A DNA stretch of 26,258 nucleotides. Source: Gammaproteobacteria bacterium. Its GTDB lineage: Bacteria; Pseudomonadota; Gammaproteobacteria; UBA12402. Shown here piece after piece: positions 1-7,884 of this stretch. The notes under the pieces are model-generated. The model was not told where the DNA came from. It made no database searches and was given only the letters and a program-made list of their open reading frames with translations. The position numbers and the translations under genes were made by a program. Positions within the stretch are counted from its first letter, which is position 1, and the number at the start of each line of letters is the position of its first letter. Location: contig JANQHY010000030.1 in the NCBI GenBank assembly GCA_028282395.1, forward strand, positions 1 through 26,258. Direction: 5' to 3'.

Positions 1-84
1 ATCGCCACTCGTTATGCAAAAAATGCCAATTCGTTCCTTGCGGCAGTACAATTTAGGGCCATGATGATGTGGTGTATAATTTGA
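1..84 (+). CDS. IS5-family transposase, C-terminal fragment (runs off left edge)
   Basis: Frame 1 reads 27 residues beginning IATRYAKNANSFLAAVQ and ends at TGA 82-84. The pattern I-A-T-R-Y-x-K-x-x-x-x-F-L-A-A closely matches the extreme C-terminus of IS5-family DDE transposases, where it follows the catalytic region. The DDE residues themselves lie outside the window. The fragment is antisense to the 3' end of the tail gene beside it and explains why that gene ends in an unrelated peptide. I am confident of the family; the subgroup is less certain. Confidence 0.8.
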   Translation: MATRYAKNANSFLAAVQFRAMMMWCII

Positions 85-94
85 CGACACCCTC
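1..94 (+). mobile_element. Right end of an IS5-family insertion sequence
   Basis: The transposase stops at 84 and phage tail coding sequence resumes immediately afterwards. I place the IS end near 94, where the sequence reads GACACCCTC followed by TAA. A GAG...-type terminal inverted repeat and a 3-bp TNA target duplication are typical of one IS5 subgroup, so TAA at 95-97 could be one copy of the duplication. The left end is outside the window, so neither the inverted repeat nor the duplication can be confirmed. Confidence 0.6.
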
Positions 95-551
95 TAAGAC
101 TTTTCATCCAAACCGTATAAGCGTAATTGAATCTAAAATACTTTCCAGCAATAGGGTCATTATTAAAATAGAAGTTCTGTGATCTCTCATTTGTCCTAAT
201 CAATTGCTGTAAATCACCCTGCGTAACGCCAAAAGTGTTTTCAATCGATATCAGACCACTTAAATTTATAAGGCTCCAACGTTTTGAATTAACGACTTTC
301 TTGTAATCCGCTTCTGAATTTAGCGGATTTCTGAAGCCAGATAGCGAGTCATTTAAAGCTTTTCCCTGAGCCGCTGATAAAGGCTTATTAGCATCATCGG
401 TTGTAAGATTGTTAATAATATCCGACGTGTTAACCTTTGCCTTCAAACCACCATCAACATATCTTTTATTGGCAGCGTCCGTGTCATTTGCTGGAGCTTC
501 GGCTTTAAGCTCACCAGCTTTGAATATTACATCTTTAATAGGTGTTGACAT
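12..551 (-). pseudogene. Distal tail-fibre gene truncated by the IS element
   Basis: The start is ATG 551 because GGAG lies 7 nt upstream; the ATG two codons earlier has no room for a ribosome site. The N-terminal part contains the segment DDANKPLSAAQGKALND (about residues 50-70), a motif I know from phage tail fibres and other receptor-binding appendages. Only about the first 152 residues are phage sequence. The last 27 codons, down to the TAA at 12-14, are read antisense through the IS end. The true C-terminus, expected to carry receptor contacts, is lost or lies beyond the IS. The start overlaps the end of the upstream gene by 25 nt, so the two were translationally coupled. Confidence 0.7.
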
Positions 552-994
552 GGCCATTCTCCGTAGGTAAGAATTTCGTTTTGGTAGGAAAGCGAAACAC
601 CCTCATACGTTAGAGCATTAGGCGGTATAGAGTTGCTTTTAAAACCAAATAACTGACTAAAAAAAGTAATCAACATATCAGTATCCCCTATACACGTAGA
701 AAGTAACGCCTGATGTTGTGCTAAAAGCGTTACCAGCCAGATCATTGCCAGATGCTTTATCTCATCGCCCAAAATAACCCTGGCTTCTCCTGAGTAGGTA
801 AACGGTATTGGGGTAATATCGTTATCTTGATTCTTAAACCCTTTAACACATGCATATACGGGGGTTGTTATTGTCTTGTCATCATAAATTGCTATTATCC
901 AATCAAAATAGCCGTGTTTATTTTCCCCAATTGTTGCTTTCCACCCTGCTGATGGCATTATTGGTTCTCTGTTTTGTATGAAATTTTCGCTCAT
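527..994 (-). CDS. Hypothetical tail-region protein, 155 aa
   Basis: The gene has a good ribosome site (AGGAG, 8 nt before ATG 994) and lies between the main tail fibre and the truncated distal fibre gene, overlapping the latter. I see no signal peptide or catalytic motif. One hydrophobic stretch near residues 78-95 (HLAMIWLVTLLAQHQALL) could be a buried helix rather than a membrane span. By position it could be a tail-fibre chaperone or a small appendage subunit, but I do not recognise the family. Codon use and spacing match its neighbours, so it is very likely a genuine late gene. Confidence 0.65.
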   Translation of the reverse strand: MSENFIQNREPIMPSAGWKATIGENKHGYFDWIIAIYDDKTITTPVYACVKGFKNQDNDITPIPFTYSGEARVILGDEIKHLAMIWLVTLLAQHQALLSTCIGDTDMLITFFSQLFGFKSNSIPPNALTYEGVSLSYQNEILTYGEWPCQHLLKM

Positions 995-1005
995 TTATTT
1001 ATCTC

Positions 1006-2718
1006 CTATAAAAGCACTACAACATAGTTTTTATCAGCCTCACCAGCGGCCAACTCCATACCAATGTCTTTCATCGATGGAATATTGAAATTGGCACTCC
1101 CAATTGCCTTAGCCCATTCTTTAGCAATCGTTTCTAATGAGTCGTTGGAATTTAGCTCGGCAATGCCTGCTAGTGTTTTTCCTATGGGTTTTGGGTCAGT
1201 TCCAATACCATCTACTTTGCAATATGAGTAGAACTGAATACCTTTGCTTTGAGCAGTAACGGCCGATGAAAACAGGATGTAACTACCAGCCTTTGGCACT
1301 TCTGTGACAGTAAATTTTATTTTGAACTTGCTACTAATAGCATCGGCTGTTTTTTCCAATATATTGGGCAACGTATCGGTTTTAGCTAAATCAACTTCGG
1401 CAATGGGTGCATCTTTGGCTGGGAATCCGTTATTGTAATAACCCCCAGCCCCATCAAGTTTCCAATAGACAAATAATTGATTAGGCTGAAATGGTCCAAC
1501 CGTTTGACCACCGCCACCGTGTGAATAAGATAATCCCAGGTTGTATCTATTCGTACCAAATCCTATAGCATTTCTGGTGTAGTAAAAATTCGCTTGGCCA
1601 CGCTGTAAATTATCCTGCCCAGGGGATGATTGATAAGCGGCAGCCTCAGACTTTTTAAAGGTCAGAGTCGATTGCCAGTCTTTGCCTGTTGAGTTATCAA
1701 CAATATCAATAGCGCCAGTGCCAGCCACTTTGCTTTCGGTTGTTCCACTACCACCGGTGTTGATTGTGTATTTGGAAGAGCATGAGGTGACTATATTGTT
1801 CAATGCAATAGGCTGTGCTCCACCTTGGCCTTTATACCCGAATGCTGCATAAGGTGGCTTGGTTGCAGCGCCATCATAAAATCCACCAGGGCCAGGTTTC
1901 TTATTATCAGCAGGCTTTAATATCAAAGTGTTACCACTGACTGTGGCAACAATACCAAATCGGCTAGCCTTTCTTTCAACAGTAACGGTAAATGATGTAG
2001 TTCCTTTGTCGTACCCCTTGTCATAACCATTCAATGGGTCACCAACATCAATAGCTTCAAATATTATGTCTTCTTTGTCTTGAGTGACGACCAAATCGCC
2101 ATCAGTACCCCAGTCTGTTTTAAGCACGTTAAAGAGATTTTCATAAGGGATGCCATAATCATTGGCACCCTTAACCGGCAATGCTTTTCGGGTAGCACCT
2201 AAAATCTCCATATCTTGGCGCAATGCACGCTTAGCAATCTTAATGTAGTGGCCAGTATTGCGCTGTATCACCATATCGCCATTGAAATAACCAAGGTTTC
2301 CAAAGTTATCGGCTGTACTTAAGTTCTGATAATCAATTGACTCACCGAAAATACGTGCATTAAGTAGTGATACAGGCAGTACATTAAATACTGGGTCATC
2401 AATATTGCCAAAGCGACCCACAACAGAAGTAACTCCGATCTTGTAGGCATCCCCTATAGGAAATGAAAAGTAAAACTCAAGACTGGATGGCTCGTGAATG
2501 GTTTTACCTTCAAGTGATGGTATGGTAATGGTTTTAGTGAATTTCGATAAGGTTGAGGTCACTGTGACCGTATCAATTAACTTATCATCAACAGCAGAAG
2601 CACCAGAAGATGTAGGCCCATAAGTACGGCGCAAATAAAGCTCAACTTGAGCGCCATTACCATTTCTATCTTGGCCATAAAAGCTAAAAGTGATTTCTTT
2701 GCCAGCCAATATCTCCAC
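1006..2718 (-). CDS. Tail fibre, C-terminal part, separated from its N-terminus by an in-frame stop
   Basis: This 570-residue stretch is in the same frame as the fragment at 2827-3357. The 36 codons between them (2719-2826) are open, so only the TAA at 2827-2829 separates the two. The junction region (LAGKEITFSFYG, then a beta-rich segment with IPSLEGKTIHE) resembles the carbohydrate-binding-like module of many phage tail fibres, in which a sequence like QRIEGVETLAGK directly precedes. Here QRLGPVEILAGK spans the apparent start, which shows that the GTG at 2718 is not a natural start; it also has no ribosome site. The middle is glycine-rich (about residues 390-430) and the C-terminus is unrecognised. 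It is probably untranslated unless the stop is read through or an internal start is used. Confidence 0.6.
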   Translation of the reverse strand: MEILAGKEITFSFYGQDRNGNGAQVELYLRRTYGPTSSGASAVDDKLIDTVTVTSTLSKFTKTITIPSLEGKTIHEPSSLEFYFSFPIGDAYKIGVTSVVGRFGNIDDPVFNVLPVSLLNARIFGESIDYQNLSTADNFGNLGYFNGDMVIQRNTGHYIKIAKRALRQDMEILGATRKALPVKGANDYGIPYENLFNVLKTDWGTDGDLVVTQDKEDIIFEAIDVGDPLNGYDKGYDKGTTSFTVTVERKASRFGIVATVSGNTLILKPADNKKPGPGGFYDGAATKPPYAAFGYKGQGGAQPIALNNIVTSCSSKYTINTGGSGTTESKVAGTGAIDIVDNSTGKDWQSTLTFKKSEAAAYQSSPGQDNLQRGQANFYYTRNAIGFGTNRYNLGLSYSHGGGGQTVGPFQPNQLFVYWKLDGAGGYYNNGFPAKDAPIAEVDLAKTDTLPNILEKTADAISSKFKIKFTVTEVPKAGSYILFSSAVTAQSKGIQFYSYCKVDGIGTDPKPIGKTLAGIAELNSNDSLETIAKEWAKAIGSANFNIPSMKDIGMELAAGEADKNYVVVLL

Positions 2719-2826
2719 TGGTCCTAAGCGCTGTTTTAGGTGTGAATACGTCTCTTTACCAGATTTGTCGATGCCATCAATAATGCACAGAAACTTAGGC
2801 AGGTCATTTTCTTTATCGTTTAGTAT

Positions 2827-3357
2827 TTATTCAAAGGTAACAAAGCGCTCAGTTTGCGTTAGATCAGCATCAGATTCATATTGCCATGCAGGGCACACAC
2901 CAGTAGATGCTAGACTCACTTGTCCTACTTTTTGTAAATCTGTGTAGAACTTAATCGGATAGTTAAACTGACCATTAACAATGTAGTCATCAGCAATATT
3001 AACCGTGGTAGAGCCTTGTTTTGCCGTCTCTGGCCAGTTGTTAATACGAAGTATCTCGACATTATTTGAGTTTTTAACTACCAGGTCATACAGCTCAAGT
3101 GTGGTCTCATCAGCCTCATTAACAGGATAGGCAAATATCGAAAAGGGAAGCGCACCAGCAGAATTTAAATGCAATGGATTAGGTGTAGCGACATACGGGT
3201 TATCGGGGTCATTGGAGCGCTGATATACGCTTTTTAGAATAGATGTGCCAGCTTTGTAAAAAAAGACACTGCCCACAACCGGCATTCTGGTTGATGGGTC
3301 AATGATGTTTTGCTGTATCGGTGGTGATAATATGAGTTTCGCGTTGTTTATAGACAT
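2827..3357 (-). CDS. Tail fibre/tailspike, N-terminal virion-binding part, ending at a premature TAA
   Basis: The ATG at 3357 has GAGGT 8 nt upstream. The first 110 or so residues follow the head-binding pattern of podovirus tailspikes: an opening like LSPPIQQNIIDPSTRMPVVG, then a segment listing properties of a parametrised object, ending in LYDLVVKNSNNVEILRINNW. This domain attaches the spike to the virion. The reading frame stops at TAA 2827-2829 after VTFE, yet it continues open for 606 further codons to 1006. A single base change from CAA or GAA would account for the stop. As it stands, the gene would give a spike without a receptor-binding part. Its position after the ejection-protein genes matches P22 gene 9. 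Confidence 0.7.
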   Translation of the reverse strand: MSINNAKLILSPPIQQNIIDPSTRMPVVGSVFFYKAGTSILKSVYQRSNDPDNPYVATPNPLHLNSAGALPFSIFAYPVNEADETTLELYDLVVKNSNNVEILRINNWPETAKQGSTTVNIADDYIVNGQFNYPIKFYTDLQKVGQVSLASTGVCPAWQYESDADLTQTERFVTFE

Positions 3358-3575
3358 GCTAACATACCTCTACAGTTAAATGCTGAGTTAAATATCGTGT
3401 CGTTTCTCTTAGTGATGTTGGAAGTTGCCGCAACTTGGTGGTTGATGGTTAATATTTGGTATTTCATGGGTTGGGTGTTTTTATTAGAAGCAAGTCCAAA
3501 AGAGACCTTTCTTACTCTTATTGAGGGAAATAAAAAGGTTTTTCTACGTCTTTTTGGTATAAAGTAACTAAACAT
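3348..3575 (-). CDS. Possible small basic protein between ejection and tail-fibre genes
   Basis: The ATG at 3575 overlaps the stop of the preceding gene (TAATG) and is preceded by GGAGGT at 8 nt, the strongest ribosome site in this area. The stop overlaps the tail-fibre start by 10 nt. This spacing argues for a translated, coupled gene of 75 residues. The protein is basic at its N-terminus (PKRRRKTF), has no recognised domain, and its composition is not typical of a structural protein. In P22 the same position, between gene 16 and gene 9, carries the immI region (superinfection exclusion and Ant control), so an accessory role is possible. It may instead be a leader with no product. Confidence 0.4.
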   Translation of the reverse strand: MFSYFIPKRRRKTFLFPSIRVRKVSFGLASNKNTQPMKYQILTINHQVAATSNITKRNDTIFNSAFNCRGMLACL

Positions 3576-5380
3576 TATGAATTACCTCCACCTAACGCAG
3601 CCGATACCATCGGTAAAATTTTGATATCTGTACTACTGCTTTTAACAGGGTACTTAGCAAGGCGATTAATCGCCTTAACAACATTTTTCGGATTAGACGC
3701 AAAATGTTCACCAAGAATACGTCTTGCGCCACCGATACCGGATGGAAGCAATGCCCCTCCAAGCGCATAAAGCAGTGGATTACCTTCATTCCAACCATAG
3801 TAACCGCCCAATGCACCACCGATCAGTGATCTTGCAACAAGAGAGCCCACAATTGATTTCACGCTACTTCTTTTAAGCTTTTTGCTTACATTTAATGCAT
3901 CTTGCGCAGTATCCATTAACTGGCGCTCATGCGGTGTGAACATCCAGTCCTTCTCTTGTGGACTGAGTTTTTCATACAACCCCAGAGCTTTGTGGTTATC
4001 AAATTCTCTGGAATTTAATCTGGCTTCATCGAAATAGTGATTTTTTAATAGATTGCGTGCTTCATCATCTGATGTACCGGTGAGATTTTTAAATTTCTCC
4101 CAAGTTGGTACACGAGATTGACTGCCTGATTTAGTGAAAAACAGTTTTTTGAAAGCCTGACTGTCTCCTGATGCAGCTTCATTGACCACCGTGTTAACTT
4201 TAGCTACCCGTGGGAAATCATAAAAACCCTTATGCGCTGCTACATCAGCGTTTCTAGCTCGCCAATTTGATAGAAAGTCACCAACTTCTGGGTTTGTTTG
4301 AGCTTGTTTATCAAGCGTATCCATTAAAGCAGACTTTAATTGACGTACATGGTTTTTCATCCCCATAACCTCTTTCTGGGTGAATGCATTCCATGTGGGT
4401 TTAGAGTTAAGCATCTGGTATTGTTCCAAAACATCTTGATAGTTACGTGGTGGCTCATCCACAATCTTATTAAGCAGTTTGGTAACATCGCTATAAGAAC
4501 TTCTGTTGGATTTAATTTTATTCATGATATTATCGAGCATGCCTTGAGCAGCTTGTTTATATGGGCTGATATCAAGCGGCGTTTTATTAGCATCTAAAGC
4601 ATTTACTTGATCTTCTAATTGACCATAGGTCCTAGATTTGTCGGCAGCATCGTGAAATGCTCCCGATAATACTTCTGGTGCGCTGGTTTGTGGATGTGCT
4701 AACTGATTGGTAAATTCTCCAGTTAAGACTTCAGGCGCTTGACGAACAACAGGTTTACTAAAGAAATTACGCAGTGCATTCAATCCTGTAGCGCCTGCTG
4801 GCATTAAGAGTTCAGCACCTGCTCCATATAGGGCTGCATTTCTCCTCTCACCCTCTGGAGCGCCTAAAGCAGAAGCAGCGGCTGTAGAGGCGCCTCTTGA
4901 AAAAAGACCTTTTAGAAGAGCTTCAGCCTTTGAAGCGGCTTTTGGAAGCATCTCAATTCCTTTCTCAACCCCTGATACAGCTTCTGGAATGGCTTTAATA
5001 CCTTTTTCTACCTCTGATGCAAGACGAAATGGAGATAAATATCCTGTGAGCGTACCGCCAAAACTTGCTACACCTGGTTCTGTATGGAATGTAGGAACAT
5101 GTTCAAGATATTGACCAGCCTTACCTAGCTTGCCCTCTAACCAATGCTTCATGGCTAGCGCCAGTGGCAATGATGAGGTTAAAGGATTCGATACTCGTGA
5201 TACAGCACTTCCAAGTTCATTAGCTGAATTTGCAGGATTAATAATCGCCGTATTGAGTTCGCTGCCAAAGAAATTATCAGCAGCAGTATTTCTCTGTGGT
5301 GCTCCAAGAACATCATCAATAGATGGTCGGTGAGAATTTGGACTTCCTAACACCTGGTCTATAGAGGGTCTGGCATTCAT
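3575..5380 (-). CDS. DNA-ejection (pilot) protein, P22 gp16-like by position
   Basis: This 601-residue protein is the last long gene before the tail fibre, the place of gp16 in P22-like phages. Such proteins are packaged in the capsid and enter the cell with DNA. It starts with a duplicated short motif, RPSIDQVLGSP then RPSIDDVLGAP (residues 5-29). A second duplication (APEVLTGEF / APEVLSGAF) lies near residues 217-244. The interior is helical and charged. Near residues 515-555 there is a glycine-rich hydrophobic segment (VGSLVARSLIGGALGGYYGW), suited to membrane insertion during ejection. The ATG overlaps the upstream gene by 4 nt. I infer the function from position and character, not from recognised sequence identity. 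Confidence 0.6.
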   Translation of the reverse strand: MNARPSIDQVLGSPNSHRPSIDDVLGAPQRNTAADNFFGSELNTAIINPANSANELGSAVSRVSNPLTSSLPLALAMKHWLEGKLGKAGQYLEHVPTFHTEPGVASFGGTLTGYLSPFRLASEVEKGIKAIPEAVSGVEKGIEMLPKAASKAEALLKGLFSRGASTAAASALGAPEGERRNAALYGAGAELLMPAGATGLNALRNFFSKPVVRQAPEVLTGEFTNQLAHPQTSAPEVLSGAFHDAADKSRTYGQLEDQVNALDANKTPLDISPYKQAAQGMLDNIMNKIKSNRSSYSDVTKLLNKIVDEPPRNYQDVLEQYQMLNSKPTWNAFTQKEVMGMKNHVRQLKSALMDTLDKQAQTNPEVGDFLSNWRARNADVAAHKGFYDFPRVAKVNTVVNEAASGDSQAFKKLFFTKSGSQSRVPTWEKFKNLTGTSDDEARNLLKNHYFDEARLNSREFDNHKALGLYEKLSPQEKDWMFTPHERQLMDTAQDALNVSKKLKRSSVKSIVGSLVARSLIGGALGGYYGWNEGNPLLYALGGALLPSGIGGARRILGEHFASNPKNVVKAINRLAKYPVKSSSTDIKILPMVSAALGGGNS

Positions 5381-6807
5381 CGCTGACCTCCTATTGCCAC
5401 AGATAGCTTTCTTTTAACCTCTTGCGGAGTTAATCCGCTTCTCTTGGCATAATCGTTAATTTCAGCCGCAGAATAACCTTTATATGATTGGACGGGACCG
5501 CTATTTTTAGATTGTGAAGCGTTAACAGCATTCTGTTTGCTATATGGGTTAACAATTCCTGCTTTCTCCGCTGCATATGCTTGTTGAATAGCCTGTTTTG
5601 CATACTCTTGAGCTTTAGAAAATACCTCTGGCGTCAAAAATGCTTTACTTGGTGAGAATTTCGATAAGGCACTCCCTTGCATTTCATCAATAAGCTTTTG
5701 ACCAGGTTGTCCTTGTGCTACGCGAATTCTTGCCGATATTAACTCTGGGCTTAACATGTTAGCTGCCATCAATTTGGCCTGACTATCAGGGTCGCGATTT
5801 TTGATTTGTTGCCATAACAGTTTAGGACTAATAGTTCCAATTCTTGGCGCATATGGCCCAGCCCATTTTGTTATGGTGTCGGTTAAAGAATCAACAGCTT
5901 TTAGCGCCATGCCTCTCATCTGTATTTGCCTAATGGCTGATTTATCACTTGGATAGATAGGATTTACTTGGCTTAAAGGTATTCCGCTTTGTTTAGCAAG
6001 GTCATCCAAAGAGCCGCCATTTAAGAAAAACTGTGCAGATTTTCCGTATGGAATTCCATATCCAGCAGCAATTGCCATCATATTAGTTTTTTCATTGGCT
6101 GGCATATAGCGCCACATCGCCATACGTTGAGATGCTTGACCATAACCGACTTGATTTAACTTTGATCTCGCTGAGTTATATACAGCCTGCATTAAAGGAG
6201 AGGCATTATTTAATTCTGGAAGCGATGATCCAGGGTACATGCCTTTTTTGGCATTTTTATTAAAGGCATCAACGTAGTCACCAACCGACTGCTTAGGTTG
6301 AAAGGTGGGTTGCACTTGAGGCTTTTGTTGAGTTTGTTGCTGCTGCACAGGGTTAGCATTAACAGGATTTAGCTGTTGCAATCCAGAGTTTGCTTGCACA
6401 GGCAAAGTATTAGCTCCAGGTGCTTGTTGTACAGAATCAGGCTGTACATTTATAGTATTTCCCTGAGGGGTAGGTGTTTGAGGATGATGAGTATCCCAGT
6501 AATTTGCAGCAGCTAATTGCCCAGCTAGCCCAGGCAAAGATAACCCAGGATTATTCGCTTTAAACGTTAAAAGTTTGTTTTGAGCTTGCAAACTCTGCGG
6601 CATATACTGATTCTTAATATTCTGAGCAGCAAGATCGGCAACGGCAGCGTTGTGAGTGTCTTGATATGCTTGAGGACCGTATAATAAATGCATCAACGCA
6701 TTCCCTGCATTAGCACCATTTTGAATGCTATTTGACAGGATGTTAAAAGGATTGGCTGCTTGACCACCCCTAACACCGAGTAAGTATGAAGCTGGATTAA
6801 ATGCCAT
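5377..6807 (-). CDS. Internal virion/DNA-ejection protein, 476 aa
   Basis: The second of three adjacent genes in the place of P22 genes 7, 20 and 16. Residues 1-110 are glycine/alanine/asparagine-rich and moderately hydrophobic. Residues 110-175 are a low-complexity linker of Q, P and N (for example VQQQQTQQKPQVQPTFQP). Residues 180-440 form a compact helical domain with segments such as GYGIPYGKSAQFFLNGG. Long disordered linkers between helical parts are common in proteins that leave the capsid through the narrow portal. The stop overlaps the next gene (ATGA). No enzymatic motif such as a transglycosylase was seen. The assignment rests mainly on context. Confidence 0.6.
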   Translation of the reverse strand: MAFNPASYLLGVRGGQAANPFNILSNSIQNGANAGNALMHLLYGPQAYQDTHNAAVADLAAQNIKNQYMPQSLQAQNKLLTFKANNPGLSLPGLAGQLAAANYWDTHHPQTPTPQGNTINVQPDSVQQAPGANTLPVQANSGLQQLNPVNANPVQQQQTQQKPQVQPTFQPKQSVGDYVDAFNKNAKKGMYPGSSLPELNNASPLMQAVYNSARSKLNQVGYGQASQRMAMWRYMPANEKTNMMAIAAGYGIPYGKSAQFFLNGGSLDDLAKQSGIPLSQVNPIYPSDKSAIRQIQMRGMALKAVDSLTDTITKWAGPYAPRIGTISPKLLWQQIKNRDPDSQAKLMAANMLSPELISARIRVAQGQPGQKLIDEMQGSALSKFSPSKAFLTPEVFSKAQEYAKQAIQQAYAAEKAGIVNPYSKQNAVNASQSKNSGPVQSYKGYSAAEINDYAKRSGLTPQEVKRKLSVAIGGQR

Positions 6808-6818
6808 AATCAGTTACC

Positions 6819-7481
6819 TCACATAAACATGCCAGCAAGGGCAGCACCATCGCCCAAGCCTTCTAAACCACTACCTACTGCGCCAGCACCACCAAACAAA
6901 CCATTAATTCCAGGGATACCGGCGATATCACCTGCAAGACCTGCCAATCCGCCTAGGGCATTAAATGCACCGCCCAATCCATGATTTTGTGCAGACCATC
7001 CAGCAGAGCCTAGCTGATTGTTCGCAAGCGCCTGCAAGTACCGCCATAACTGTTGTGTTGCTGTTAATCCTTGACCGGCTAAATTTCCAGCCTGAGTAGT
7101 TCCGTATTCATAAGGCTGAACTGCATTTTGATAGAACTGGTTTTGATCGCGACTGACAATGTTTTGTACATCTCCAGCTAATTGCTGCTGTTCTTGAGGT
7201 GTGCCAAGATAACCACCGGCAGCGGCAGCACGGTTAGCTGCATCAGTTGCTTGTTGCACTTGATGTTGAGCATAGGGAGACTCCCGGTATTGGCTCATAA
7301 TTGAGTTTTCAAAGTTAACAGGGCCACCGCCTAGAAAGTTTTTAATAGCGTTTTTAAACTGATCAGAACCCCATATACCATTATGCACAAACGGCATTAT
7401 GTTTGGCTCAAAACGCTTTAATATACGTCCTGAGTCATCATCTGGGTTGGAGCCGCCGCCACCGAATAAACCGCCTAACAT
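6819..7481 (-). CDS. Small glycine-rich ejection/tail protein, P22 gp7- or gp14-like by position
   Basis: A 220-residue protein starting MLGGLFGGGGSN and ending in a long Gly/Ala/Leu-rich stretch (about 170-218, e.g. GGLAGLAGDIAGIPGING), with a helical Q/A-rich middle (HQVQQATDAANRAAAAGG). This profile, a short glycine-rich N-terminus, a helical middle and a hydrophobic glycine-zipper tail, is typical of small internal proteins that help form the trans-envelope channel during podovirus DNA injection. The start has GAGGAG 8 nt upstream and overlaps the preceding stop (TAATG). I cannot tell gp7-like from gp14-like by eye. Confidence 0.6.
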   Translation of the reverse strand: MLGGLFGGGGSNPDDDSGRILKRFEPNIMPFVHNGIWGSDQFKNAIKNFLGGGPVNFENSIMSQYRESPYAQHQVQQATDAANRAAAAGGYLGTPQEQQQLAGDVQNIVSRDQNQFYQNAVQPYEYGTTQAGNLAGQGLTATQQLWRYLQALANNQLGSAGWSAQNHGLGGAFNALGGLAGLAGDIAGIPGINGLFGGAGAVGSGLEGLGDGAALAGMFM

Positions 7482-7882
7482 TAGCCTAACTCCTCTACAA
7501 ACTGATCTAAAAAGTTTTTACCGTCAGCGGTTAATAGTCCTGTGGATACATCTATCCATGGTTTAGTGTGATCGTATTTTTTGGTTAATTTGGTTTGCAA
7601 CGCCAGATAATTTCCCTTTAAATCATTACAGCGATAAAGGTTGTTCTCTTTGTCGTGAACGATTTTTGGCTGGTAGTATTTATCATTCCTCGCATCACCA
7701 ATGGTCTTTTGCGTGAGCGCTTTAATAGTCTTTGCATCAACACTAGGTTGAACGTATCCATCATCTGGTAAATGCTCACATAACTGAATGAGAAGCTGCG
7801 ATAGCATCAGTGCAAATTTGTTAGTCATTCGGCCATGCTCATCAATAACATGGGTGTTAACAGTAAAATCAGGTATTTGCAT
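7481..7882 (-). CDS. Hypothetical tail/head-completion protein, 133 aa
   Basis: The frame extends to a TTG at 7900, but the GGGGAG before the tandem ATG ATG at 7885/7882 sets the start; 7882 gives the usual 6-nt spacing. The protein begins MQIPDFTVNTHVIDEHGRMTNKFA and has a helical segment (LMLSQLLIQLCEHL). It ends in short charged segments with aromatic residues and no recognised domain. It lies directly after the gp10-like gene, where P22 has the tail needle (gp26), but it lacks the long coiled coil of a needle. It could be a short plug or stopper. The stop overlaps the next start. Confidence 0.55.
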   Translation of the reverse strand: MQIPDFTVNTHVIDEHGRMTNKFALMLSQLLIQLCEHLPDDGYVQPSVDAKTIKALTQKTIGDARNDKYYQPKIVHDKENNLYRCNDLKGNYLALQTKLTKKYDHTKPWIDVSTGLLTADGKNFLDQFVEELG

Positions 7883-7884
7883 CA

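Noticed and set aside
2690..2947. 85-residue plus-strand frame over the tail-fibre stop codon
   Set aside because: It lies antisense to an otherwise continuous minus-strand frame and has no independent support.
3592..3819. 75-residue minus-strand frame inside the gp16-like gene
   Set aside because: It is an alternative frame of a longer, coupled gene with no ribosome site of its own.
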